Source: Flavobacteriales bacterium (GTDB lineage: Bacteria > Bacteroidota > Bacteroidia > Flavobacteriales_F > PHOS-HE28). From it: DNA of 5,565 bases. Location of the stretch: assembly GCA_025455765.1 (NCBI GenBank), contig JALOLX010000280.1, positions 1 to 5,565 of the forward strand. The letters run 5' to 3'. Positions 1 to 5,565 of the stretch are shown one piece after another; position 1 is the first letter of the stretch; each line of letters starts with the position of its first letter. Under the pieces are notes generated by a model that searched no databases, had not been told where the DNA came from, and saw only the letters and a list, made by a program, of their open reading frames with translations. A program made the translations under genes and the position numbers.

Positions 1-52
1 GCGGAGGTGGAAGACCGCATGATGGCCCTTCAGCACAACCTGCCGAGGAACA

Positions 53-709
53 ATGGTGAACACGCCAGTGCTCTTGCTTTTCTTTTCTGCTTGGCTGGAG
101 GCCTTGATGCCTGTGGTGCGCCCGTTGCCCACCGCCGCCGACCATACCAGCACACCGCCCACGGAGGTGACGATGGCCCTTACCAGTGCCACGCTCGGTC
201 TGGCAGACGACCTATCCGACAAGGCCCTGCACGCCGCCCACCAGCGCGTGCTGCGCAGCCAACGGACCGCACGGTATCTCGCGGTGGCCGACATGACCTT
301 GCCGAGCACGGCCAAACGGCTCTACATCATCGATCTTCAGGAGCGCTGTCTGGTGGCCCACACCTGGGTTGCGCATGGCCAGGGCAGCGGCGAACTCATG
401 TGCGACCGGTTCAGCAACCAGGAGGGATCGCATGCCACCAGCAAAGGCTTATACCGCGTGGGGGCCGAGATCGTCAGCCCCAAACATGGCCCTGCGCTGT
501 TGTTGCACGGATTAGATAAGGACATGAACTGCCAGGCCGAAGCGCGCGAAGTGATCATGCATGGTGCCGATTACGTCAGTGCTGAATTCATCCAGGAGCA
601 CGGTCGCTTGGGCCGCAGCTGGGGATGCCCGGCCGTGGAGCGCTCCGAAATGGCGCGCATGATCGAGCTGTTGGCCGATGGTGGCCTGCTTTACGTATAC
701 GGTCGCTGA
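53..709 (+). CDS. Murein L,D-transpeptidase, YkuD_2-type catalytic domain protein
   Basis: A 218-residue protein of the YkuD_2 group of L,D-transpeptidases, which act on peptidoglycan peptides in the periplasm through a cysteine nucleophile. Visible family marks are PSTAKRLYIIDL (84-95), VAHGQGSG (106-113), FSNQEGS (120-126), LHGLD (151-155), HGADYVS (170-176) and GRLGRSWGCP (184-193), with the probable catalytic Cys at 192 and His at 170. Residues 5-22 are hydrophobic and could be a signal peptide, but no positive charge precedes them, so export is inferred mainly from the family. The ATG at 53 follows GAGGA at 45-49 and is the only ATG, GTG or TTG start in this frame after the in-frame TGA at 20-22 that keeps this leader. 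A second ATG at 173 has a stronger GGAGGTGA upstream and would give a 178-residue form without the leader. The domain looks complete. The next gene starts 12 bases after the stop, so the two are probably co-transcribed. Confidence 0.9.
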   Translation: MVNTPVLLLFFSAWLEALMPVVRPLPTAADHTSTPPTEVTMALTSATLGLADDLSDKALHAAHQRVLRSQRTARYLAVADMTLPSTAKRLYIIDLQERCLVAHTWVAHGQGSGELMCDRFSNQEGSHATSKGLYRVGAEIVSPKHGPALLLHGLDKDMNCQAEAREVIMHGADYVSAEFIQEHGRLGRSWGCPAVERSEMARMIELLADGGLLYVYGR

Positions 710-1795
710 CCACCTTCACCCATGTTCCCGTTCAAGCTGGGCGTGTATCGTCCTGTACTCCTGCTGTACACCGCAGCGCTTGTGGCCTGCACCGATCAAG
801 GGCGAACGCCAGCAGCACCCACCGAAGCCGAACAAGCGGCCGAGATCGGCAGTCTGTTCGAGACCAAGGAACGCTACAGCTTGCGCCTGTTGACCACTTC
901 CGAACTGGATGATTTTCTGGGGGAAGGCAGCAGCTACAAGCAGGACTCCGCCGGCATACGGGCGTTCTATGAACGGCGCAAGCTCCAGTACGCCTGGTTC
1001 GTGAACGATTCCCTTTCGCAATCGGCCCTCTCCTTTCTCGATCTGGTGAACGGTGCCGACACCGCGTTTGCTGCCGTGCGCGACCTCCGTGATGAAGTGC
1101 TGGGGCTGATCAACGCCAACCATCCGGACTCCCTGGCCCAATGCGAGCGCTGCCGCAAGGATCTGGAGCTGAACTTGACCGGCCTGTTCTTCCGTCTCGC
1201 CGACAAGAAGTACAGCGGCGTGGTGGCCAAGGACCTTCGCGAATTGGATTGGTTCATCCCGCGCCGCAAGAAGGACCTGTCCCGCCTCATTGATTCGCTT
1301 GCCGCAGGCCGGATGGACCTTTCGCCCTGCGAGCCCGTGCATCCGCAATACCGATCGCTGAAAGCACAACTGCGGCAATACCATCTGCTGGACAGCATCA
1401 GCACGTGGTATCCGCTGGACCTTGGCGAGGTGCGCAAGCTGGAGCCCGGGCAGACACACACCATGGTCCCCGACCTGCGCCAGCGGTTGATGTTACTGGG
1501 CGATCTGCATACCACGGGCGACACCGTGTGGATGAACGATGCCAACTACGACAGCACCTTGTTGCAGGCGGTGCAACGCTTCCAAACGCGGCATGGTCTG
1601 CACCCGGATGGTGTGGTAGGCAAGGGCGTGGTCGCTGCGCTGAACGTATCCCCCAAGGAACGGCTGCGCACCTTGCTGGTGAACATGGAGCGCCTGCGCT
1701 GGGTACCCGAGGAGCAAGCGCCGGACCTCATCCTGGTGAACATCCCTGAGTTCAGGATGCACGTGTACGAGAACGGAACCGAGGCCTTGAGCATG

Positions 1796-1815
1796 GATGT
1801 GGTGGTGGGTGGACC
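1796..1815 (+). other. Deletion/frameshift junction in the L,D-transpeptidase gene
   Basis: Here the reading frame encoding VVVG (1799-1810) meets the next frame, which begins with the Trp codon at 1810-1812. The two homologous blocks share a single T. The local sequence is a run of GTG and GGTGG units, the kind of short direct repeat at which slippage, microhomology deletion or assembly collapse can occur. The missing stretch should hold the segment usually containing a TP(V/M) motif and a (V/F)NP element before the Trp. Confidence 0.7.
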
Positions 1816-1830
1816 ATTCCGCAGAGCATC

Positions 1831-2328
1831 GTGCGGGGCGAGATCCTGCCGGCGCTGGCCAAGGACCCCGGCTACCTGAAGCGCAAGGGCATGGAGCGCA
1901 TCGGTGGCAGCGACACCAACCCCGTCATCCGGCAGAAGCCAGGCGGTGGCAATGCCTTGGGGCGTGTGAAGTTCCTCTTCCCGAACAGCTACAGCATCTA
2001 CTTCCACGACACGCCTAGCAAAGGCGGTTTCGCACGGGAGAAGCGTGCCTTCAGCCACGGCTGCATCCGTTTGAGCCGTCCGGTCGACCTGGCGGAATAC
2101 CTGCTGCGCGGCGACAGCACCTGGACGCCAGAGGCCATTCGCAAAGCCATGTACAGCGAGCGCGAGAAGTACGTGAGGCTGCCGAAGAAACGTCCGGTCA
2201 CCATCGGGTACTTCACCGCTTGGTTGGATGCGGACGGACTGCTCCACTTCCGCGACGATGTTTACGGCCACGACGCGCGCCTGGCCAACGAGCTCTTCGA
2301 CGAGCAGACGGTGGAACCTGTGCTATGA
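1831..2328 (+). CDS. C-terminal YkuD catalytic fragment of the frameshifted L,D-transpeptidase
   Basis: This is the catalytic half of the preceding gene, readable as a separate frame from a GTG at 1831 (165 residues). Homology begins earlier, at the Trp codon 1810-1812, so the GTG is probably an ordinary internal valine codon and not a real start. It carries NALGRVKFLFPN, the histidine motif YFHDTP (His codon 2005-2007) and the nucleophile motif SHGCIRLSRP (Cys codon 2062-2064). After these come the family's C-terminal PVTIGYFTAWLDADG and RDDVYGHD. All the recognised catalytic residues are intact. Alone it would lack a signal sequence and the first strands of the fold, so independent function is unlikely. 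Confidence 0.7.
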   Translation: MRGEILPALAKDPGYLKRKGMERIGGSDTNPVIRQKPGGGNALGRVKFLFPNSYSIYFHDTPSKGGFAREKRAFSHGCIRLSRPVDLAEYLLRGDSTWTPEAIRKAMYSEREKYVRLPKKRPVTIGYFTAWLDADGLLHFRDDVYGHDARLANELFDEQTVEPVL

Positions 2329-3910
2329 GCGCATCAGCTGAACCAGCGCACCGGATCAACGCGTGCGTGGAAGAACACCAGCCCCACGCCCGTTCAACAG
2401 GTCCGATCACTTGGGCGCGATCGCCGCACGCGGTTCCAGCCCAACGCGCACGGGATGCGCACCCAGGTAATGCACCAGCGCCTTGTTCGTCCAGTGTTCG
2501 GGATCGCTGTTGAGTTCCATGATGCGGAGTGTGCACCAGCGCCTTGTTCGTCCAGTGTTCGGGATCGCTGTTGAGTTCCATGATGCGGAGTGCGGCCGTG
2601 CGCTGCGGTAGCGGTGACAGCTGTAGCTCCGACATCCCTGCTTTGGCAGCGGACCGAATGGTGGTGTACCGCTCGTTCCATGCCCGATCGTTCTGCGCTG
2701 CGGCGCCGGTCAGCAGGTCATGGGCCACGCGGCCATCATTGCCTCCTGCAACCAACGCCAGCACCAGTGCCACGGTCAACCACCTGCGCACAGGACCACT
2801 GTAGGGAACAACGACACCCTGGGGTTGCAACACTTGCTGTTCCAACGCCACAATGAAGATGCACCACAAGGGCAGGTAAAGGGACCAGGCCACGTTCACG
2901 GTGCGGTGCTGACCGAGCATCCCGGTAGCCCAGTACGGCAGGGCCACACACACCACCACCACGCCGAGCATCGCAGCCGCCACGAAGTACCATCGAAAGG
3001 GCACAAGAGGGATATGTTCCGGCTTCTGGCCACGCAGCCAGACCACCCCCAGCACCGTGGCCAGCAACAGCCCCGGCGAAAGCGACCAGGTGACCACGAA
3101 CCGCCCGGTCTGCAACACGGTCCAACCGGCGGTGTGCAGCAGCTGTCCACCACCCTCGAAGAGCCCGGCACGCGCGGCATTCCCGGGTGCCAACACGCTG
3201 CACACCGCCGCACCGAACATGATCAATAGCACCAGCACTGCCCCGGTGATGCGATGATCGGTAGTCCTCCTCGCCACCTTCAACAGGAGCGGCGCCGCCA
3301 GCACCAGCAGCACCAGATGGACCTCGTTGCTCCAGATCACCCAGATGCCAAGAAGGGCGATACACACATACCAGCCCACGCGCGACACCGCCGTTGCTGC
3401 GTGTTGCAAGCGCAATGCTGCGGCGATAAGGAGCAGCAACAGCAGGTGCGGAAGCGTATACGTGAGGGCACCTGTGTACCAGTACAGCCCTTCAGTGAGA
3501 TCGGGCAAAGTGTGCAGCCACAAGGTGGTCAACAGCAAGGCTGCAGTGAAGGTCAGGTCTCGCGGAAGGAAGGTCAGTTCCGCTGTGCGCAGCAGCACCA
3601 GCCAGGCACCCACCATACCGAGGATCAAGATCACCGGCACGCACCGATATAGCGCGAAGGCCTGCGCTTGACCCCAGACCAGGGGACCACGCAGCACGAG
3701 GATGTTACTGGCGAGCCTTCCGTTCCAATGGTGGTACTCGTTCACCAAACGCTCGGCCAAAGGCTGCTGATAGGCGGTGTAGGCGTAGGTCAGATCATCC
3801 GCGTAAGGATGCATGTAGGCAGCCAGCCAGACATACCGGCACAGGCCCAGCACCAGGAGCAGGTTCAGCAGCCACCGGTGCTTCACGGCATCACCAAGAT
3901 CAGATGCCAA
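2213..3910 (-). CDS. DUF6056-like polytopic membrane protein (putative GT-C-type glycosyltransferase), 3' end frameshifted
   Basis: An integral membrane protein with about ten hydrophobic segments (roughly residues 12-31, 90-108, 119-134, 147-167, 179-211, 222-241, 270-291, 306-326, 340-357, 377-389). The motifs HPYADDLTYAY (34-44), HWNGRLASN (61-69), GLYWYTGALTYTLPHL (141-156), NEVHL (195-199) and LAPGNAAR (240-247) fit DUF6056-type proteins. An acidic pair in the first outer loop is typical of lipid-sugar-dependent GT-C enzymes; transferase activity is inference. The start is TTG at 3910, with AAGGAA five bases upstream, overlapping the end of the glycosyltransferase gene by 11 bases; GTG at 3886 is an alternative. 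Residues 1-460 look normal. A 61-bp tandem duplication then shifts the frame, so about 105 unrelated residues rich in Arg, Ala and Gly follow. Without one copy the protein would be exactly 480 residues, ending NKALVHYLGAHPVRVGLEPR and a few more, with the stop at 2409-2407. The extended tail overlaps the convergent L,D-transpeptidase gene by 116 bases. Confidence 0.8.
   Translation of the reverse strand: MASDLGDAVKHRWLLNLLLVLGLCRYVWLAAYMHPYADDLTYAYTAYQQPLAERLVNEYHHWNGRLASNILVLRGPLVWGQAQAFALYRCVPVILILGMVGAWLVLLRTAELTFLPRDLTFTAALLLTTLWLHTLPDLTEGLYWYTGALTYTLPHLLLLLLIAAALRLQHAATAVSRVGWYVCIALLGIWVIWSNEVHLVLLVLAAPLLLKVARRTTDHRITGAVLVLLIMFGAAVCSVLAPGNAARAGLFEGGGQLLHTAGWTVLQTGRFVVTWSLSPGLLLATVLGVVWLRGQKPEHIPLVPFRWYFVAAAMLGVVVVCVALPYWATGMLGQHRTVNVAWSLYLPLWCIFIVALEQQVLQPQGVVVPYSGPVRRWLTVALVLALVAGGNDGRVAHDLLTGAAAQNDRAWNERYTTIRSAAKAGMSELQLSPLPQRTAALRIMELNSDPEHWTNKALVHTPHHGTQQRSRTLDEQGAGALPGCASRARWAGTACGDRAQVIGPVERAWGWCSSTHALIRCAGSADALIAQVPPSARRRARWPGARRGRKHRRGSGAVRPHPTKR
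2471..2592. repeat. Perfect 61-bp tandem duplication
   Basis: Copy 1 is 2471-2531 and copy 2 is 2532-2592. They are identical base for base, starting TGCACCAGCG and ending TGCGGAGTG, with different bases immediately outside (A at 2470 against G at 2531; C at 2593 against T at 2532). Because 61 is not a multiple of three, the extra copy shifts the frame of the minus-strand membrane protein gene. Removing either copy restores a frame that ends sensibly at 2407-2409. Confidence 0.97.
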
Positions 3911-4862
3911 GGCGTTCCTTCACCCGGTAGCTGTTGCGGTCGGCGCTGTTGCGGCTCACGAGCTCGGCCACGAAGCCTGCTGTGAAGAGCTGCACACCGA
4001 TCACCATCGCCACCAGGGCCACGTGGAACAGCGCTTGATCGGCCACCCGCGGAGCGGGTACATTGAGGACGAACAGATGGTACAACTTGCTACCCAGGAG
4101 CCAGGCCACTGCTGCTGAACCGAACACGAACATGGCGGTTCCCAAGCCCCCGAAGAAATGCATGGGCTTCTTCCCAAAGCGGAAGATGAACGTAATGGTG
4201 AGCAGATCGAGGAATCCATTGATGAAGCGATCGAAGCCGAACTTGGTATGTCCGTACTTCCGCGGGTGGTGCTTCACCACCTTCTCCCCGATGTTGCGGA
4301 ACCCCTCCTTCTTGGCGATGAAGGGGATGTAGCGGTGCATTTCACCGAAGACCTCGATGCTTTTCACCACTTCCTTGCGGTAGGCCTTGAGCCCACAGTT
4401 GAAGTCGTGGAGGTACACGCCGCTCACGCGTCGTGTGGTCCAATTGAAGAGCTTGGTCGGCAGGGTCTTGCTGAGCGGATCGTACCGCTTCTGTTTCCAG
4501 CCACTGACCAGATCGAAGCCGTCCTCCCGGATCATTCGGTACAATTCCGGCAGCTCGTCGGGATCGTCCTGCAGGTCGGCATCCATGGTGATGACCACCG
4601 CCCCTGATGCGGCCCTGAACCCTTCGTTGAGCGCCGGGCTCTTTCCATAGTTGCGGCCGAAGCGGATGCCTTTCACGCGGGGATCGGCGGCGGCTTCGGC
4701 GGAGATCACCTCCCAAGAGCCGTCGGTACTGCCATCATCCACCAGGATCACCTCGTAGCGCAGTCCCATCGCACCGATCACGGCATGCAGGCGTTGCACG
4801 AGGATGGGGAGCGACTCGCGTTCGTTGAGCAGGGGGATGACGACGGAGAGGTCCATGGGCAT
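3900..4862 (-). CDS. Family 2 glycosyltransferase, GtrB/DPM1-like polyprenyl-phosphate sugar transferase
   Basis: A 320-residue GT2 enzyme expected to move a sugar from a nucleotide donor to a polyprenyl phosphate on the cytoplasmic face of the inner membrane. From the start (MPMDLSVVIPLLNE) the motifs are VDDGSTDGS (about 41-49), RNYGKSPALNEGF, the DxD-type metal site DADLQDDPDE (about 94-103), then HDFNCGLKAYR and EMHRYIPF, all characteristic of the GtrB/ArnC/DPM1 group. Two hydrophobic hairpin segments follow (about 230-255 and 268-293), as in GtrB. ATG at 4862 or two codons later at 4856 are both possible. The frame stays open upstream to 5105, but those 81 codons run antisense through the SRP RNA gene and have no GT2 homology, so they are excluded. 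The gene overlaps the DUF6056-like gene by 11 bases, which suggests translational coupling and a shared pathway. The sugar and the acceptor glycan cannot be told from the sequence. Confidence 0.92.
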   Translation of the reverse strand: MPMDLSVVIPLLNERESLPILVQRLHAVIGAMGLRYEVILVDDGSTDGSWEVISAEAAADPRVKGIRFGRNYGKSPALNEGFRAASGAVVITMDADLQDDPDELPELYRMIREDGFDLVSGWKQKRYDPLSKTLPTKLFNWTTRRVSGVYLHDFNCGLKAYRKEVVKSIEVFGEMHRYIPFIAKKEGFRNIGEKVVKHHPRKYGHTKFGFDRFINGFLDLLTITFIFRFGKKPMHFFGGLGTAMFVFGSAAVAWLLGSKLYHLFVLNVPAPRVADQALFHVALVAMVIGVQLFTAGFVAELVSRNSADRNSYRVKERLGI

Positions 4863-4881
4863 TACCGGGAAGGCGCGACTA

Positions 4882-4894
4882 AGGTGCAAGGATA
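4882..4894 (-). promoter_or_regulatory. Possible promoter of the glycosyltransferase operon
   Basis: On the minus strand, TATCCTTG (4894-4887) matches the Bacteroidota -7 consensus TAnnTTTG except at one base, and lies 25-32 bases before the ATG at 4862. No convincing -33 element is visible. It is the best candidate in the gap between this gene and the divergent SRP RNA gene. Confidence 0.3.
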
Positions 4895-4950
4895 CGGAGG
4901 AGGTCGGCGTTATTTGCACGAACGGATCGATCAGAACGGCGGGTCCCCCG

Positions 4951-4980
4951 TTCACCGATCCCCCCGAACCCTTACCTTTG
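4951..4980 (+). promoter_or_regulatory. Bacteroidota-type promoter of the SRP RNA gene
   Basis: TACCTTTG at 4973-4980 fits the -7 consensus TAnnTTTG exactly and ends four bases before the first base of the RNA's closing helix (4985), the spacing expected for a start site. TTCACC at 4951-4956 lies at about the right distance for a -33 element but matches TTTG or TTG poorly. Confidence 0.65.
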
Positions 4981-4984
4981 TACC

Positions 4985-5082
4985 GGGGCAAGTCCCGTAC
5001 GACCAGCTCCCGCTGAATCCCCCAGGTCCGGAAGGAAGCAAGGGTAGGCGGTCGTAGCGGTGCGATACGGGTCGCTTGCCCC
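4985..5082 (+). ncRNA. ffs: Small bacterial signal recognition particle RNA (4.5S type)
   Basis: About 98 bases that fold as a small SRP RNA, the RNA partner of Ffh in co-translational targeting to the membrane. The diagnostic apical part, CCCAGGTCCGGAAGGAAGCA (5021-5040), contains the GGAA tetraloop (5030-5033) closed by CC/GG, with the conserved AGG/AAGCA asymmetric loop below it. The stem continues with CCC 5021-5023 against GGG 5042-5044, GCT 5006-5008 against GGC 5047-5049, GACC 5001-5004 against GGTC 5050-5053, and CCCGTA 4994-4999 against TACGGG 5066-5071. GGGGCAAG 4985-4992 closes against CTTGCCCC 5075-5082. It has no Alu domain, as in most Gram-negative bacteria. The exact ends are inferred from the closing helix and the upstream -7 box. 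It lies between the divergent glycosyltransferase gene and the malate synthase gene. Confidence 0.95.
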
Positions 5083-5091
5083 ACTTCTTTT
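5075..5091 (+). terminator. T-rich end of the SRP RNA gene
   Basis: The 3' strand of the RNA's GC-rich closing helix (5075-5082) is followed almost at once by TTCTTTT (5085-5091). The long RNA hairpin and this T-tract could act together as an intrinsic terminator. The T-tract is short and interrupted, so this is tentative. Confidence 0.4.
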
Positions 5092-5114
5092 CCCCCCGGC
5101 GCCAACTCCCCGCG

Positions 5115-5157
5115 TGCCGAACGTTCACAGCCCGGTCCGCTTTACTTTTGTTCGGCA
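5115..5157. repeat. 8-bp inverted repeat around the malate synthase promoter
   Basis: TGCCGAAC (5115-5122) and GTTCGGCA (5150-5157) are perfect inverted copies 27 bases apart. The left arm overlaps an 8-base palindrome, GAACGTTC (5119-5126). The right arm begins on the last base of the -7 box. The placement would suit a regulator binding site, but no regulator can be named. Confidence 0.5.
5124..5150 (+). promoter_or_regulatory. Bacteroidota-type promoter upstream of malate synthase
   Basis: TACTTTTG at 5143-5150 matches TAnnTTTG exactly. TTCAC at 5124-5128 sits 19 bases before it, at the usual -33 distance, though it is not a good TTTG match. Transcription from here would give a leader of about 65 bases before the ATG at 5222. 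The promoter lies inside the arms of an inverted repeat. Confidence 0.6.
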
Positions 5158-5221
5158 TGCAATGTGCTGGTCGATAACCAAAGGCCGCACGCCGACGTAG
5201 AAGAGACGTTCATCGACGCGA

Positions 5222-5565
5222 ATGACCACGCTGGAAACCGTACAGGACCGCACCCTCACCCCCGTGGTGAAGACCTTGATCCAGGAGCTCGTGCACCGCT
5301 TCGGAAAGCGGCGCAATGAGCTGATGGCCGAGCGTAGTATCCGACGGAACGAGCTGTCATCCGGTGCCGTGGACCATCGCACGGAGACCGCACATGTGCG
5401 CCGCACCGACTGGACCGTGGACCCCCTCCCCGATGCCTTGCAGGAGCGCCGGGTGGAGCTGATCGGCGGTGCATCACGCTCTGAGCTCATCCACGGCCTC
5501 AACTCAGGCTCCAAGACCTACATCGCCGACCTCTGGAACTTCACCCCCAACGACACCTGGAACAT
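5222..5565 (+). CDS. aceB: Malate synthase A-like protein, N-terminal part (cut by window end)
   Basis: The first 114 codons of a protein that aligns with the N-terminus of malate synthase A, the glyoxylate-shunt enzyme that joins acetyl-CoA and glyoxylate to make malate in the cytoplasm. The frame is open to the window edge. Matching points are an N-terminal helix ending in a block of the HRFGKRRNELMAER kind (25-38), TAHVRRTDWTVDPLPDALQE (56-75) and RRVELIGGASRSELIHGLNS (76-95); the E. coli enzyme has DW...P..L..RRVEITGP...K.VINALN in the same order. After this the family normally has ADFEDS, whereas this protein reads IADLWNFTPNDTW (101-113). The ATG at 5222 fits the usual N-terminus length; no good Shine-Dalgarno site precedes it, which is common in Bacteroidota. 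The catalytic barrel lies beyond the window, so activity cannot be judged. A malate synthase-related protein of altered function is the alternative. Confidence 0.83.
   Translation, partial: MTTLETVQDRTLTPVVKTLIQELVHRFGKRRNELMAERSIRRNELSSGAVDHRTETAHVRRTDWTVDPLPDALQERRVELIGGASRSELIHGLNSGSKTYIADLWNFTPNDTWN

Larger units (their letters stand above)
722..2328 (+). pseudogene. YcbB/LdtD-type L,D-transpeptidase lipoprotein, frameshifted
   Basis: A large L,D-transpeptidase of the YcbB/LdtD architecture, which forms 3-3 cross-links in peptidoglycan. The first part (722-1879, 385 codons as read) has a hydrophobic leader and lipobox LVAC with Cys23, so it is probably a lipoprotein. A scaffold-like helical region follows (about 45-240), then a peptidoglycan-binding-like segment (about 248-308; LLQAVQRFQTRHGLHPDGVVG at 280-300 is its core), then RLRTLLVNMERLRW (314-327), typical of this family just before the catalytic fold. 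Homology stops at SMDVVVG (357-363, ending at base 1810). From base 1810 it resumes in the next frame with WTIPQSIVRGEILP and runs to the TGA at 2326-2328. In E. coli YcbB, as I recall it, about 21 residues lie between the corresponding Gly and Trp; they are absent here. A deletion of about 64 bases would explain both the loss and the frame change. As written, no intact enzyme is made. A real mutation or an assembly error are both possible. Confidence 0.85.

Noticed and set aside
2..181. CGGAGGTG and GATGGCCCTT each occurring twice (2-9, 21-30 and 162-169, 172-181)
   Set aside because: The spacing differs between the two places and nothing else around them matches, so chance is the simpler explanation.
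7..519. 170-codon reading frame overlapping the YkuD_2 gene
   Set aside because: It shows no family motifs and is low-complexity, rich in Arg, His and Pro; the frame from 53 carries the complete enzyme. Whether bases 1-52 also hold the end of an upstream gene cannot be judged.
716..2271. Long minus-strand reading frames opposite the L,D-transpeptidase gene (716-1459, 967-1545, 1546-2271)
   Set aside because: They are antisense shadows of a GC-rich gene with clear plus-strand homology.
2365..2389. Hairpin GCGTGG/CCACGC between the convergent genes as a terminator
   Set aside because: The stem is only six pairs with a 13-base loop and no T-tract on either strand.
2471..2592. The tandem repeat as a CRISPR or VNTR array
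   Set aside because: There are only two directly abutting copies, with no spacers, inside a coding region.
2720..3671. Plus-strand frames opposite the membrane protein gene
   Set aside because: They have His-, Gln- and Arg-rich compositions typical of antisense to Leu- and Val-rich membrane segments, with no recognisable domain.
4863..5105. 81-codon N-terminal extension of the glycosyltransferase
   Set aside because: It runs antisense through the SRP RNA gene and its promoter, and GT2 homology begins only at MDLSVVIP.

Overview
The window looks like a chromosomal segment of a GC-rich member of the Bacteroidota (possibly Flavobacteriales; this is inference). The main support is two -7 boxes that fit the Bacteroidota consensus TAnnTTTG: TACCTTTG at 4973-4980, just before an SRP RNA gene, and TACTTTTG at 5143-5150, before a malate synthase gene. 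The gene content agrees: a YkuD_2-type L,D-transpeptidase, a lipoprotein YcbB-type L,D-transpeptidase, a GtrB-like GT2 enzyme and a DUF6056-like membrane protein. I see no phage, insertion sequence, CRISPR, tRNA or rRNA.

Layout. Bases 53-709 (+) encode an exported L,D-transpeptidase of the YkuD_2 kind. Twelve bases later, 722-2328 (+) holds a large YcbB/LdtD-type L,D-transpeptidase lipoprotein. It is split by a frameshift at about 1808-1812, where roughly 20 codons of the catalytic domain appear to be missing. The two genes form a cell-wall cross-linking pair. Convergent to them on the minus strand are a polytopic DUF6056-like membrane protein (3910 down to 2213 as it stands, ancestral stop at 2407) and, upstream of it with an 11-base overlap, a polyprenyl-phosphate glycosyltransferase (4862-3900). 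These two probably form a lipid-linked sugar synthesis and transfer operon. A perfect 61-bp tandem duplication (2471-2592) shifts the frame at the 3' end of the membrane protein gene.

Divergent from the glycosyltransferase, on the plus strand, is a small bacterial SRP RNA gene (4985-5082) with its own promoter and a T-rich end. After it comes the 5' end of a malate synthase A-like gene (5222 to the window edge) with its own promoter and an inverted repeat around that promoter.

No wholly new system is evident. The points most worth a second look are the two frame-breaking lesions (61-bp duplication and ~64-bp deletion, 660 bp apart), the altered acidic motif in the malate synthase, and the coupled GT2/DUF6056 pair of unknown glycan target.
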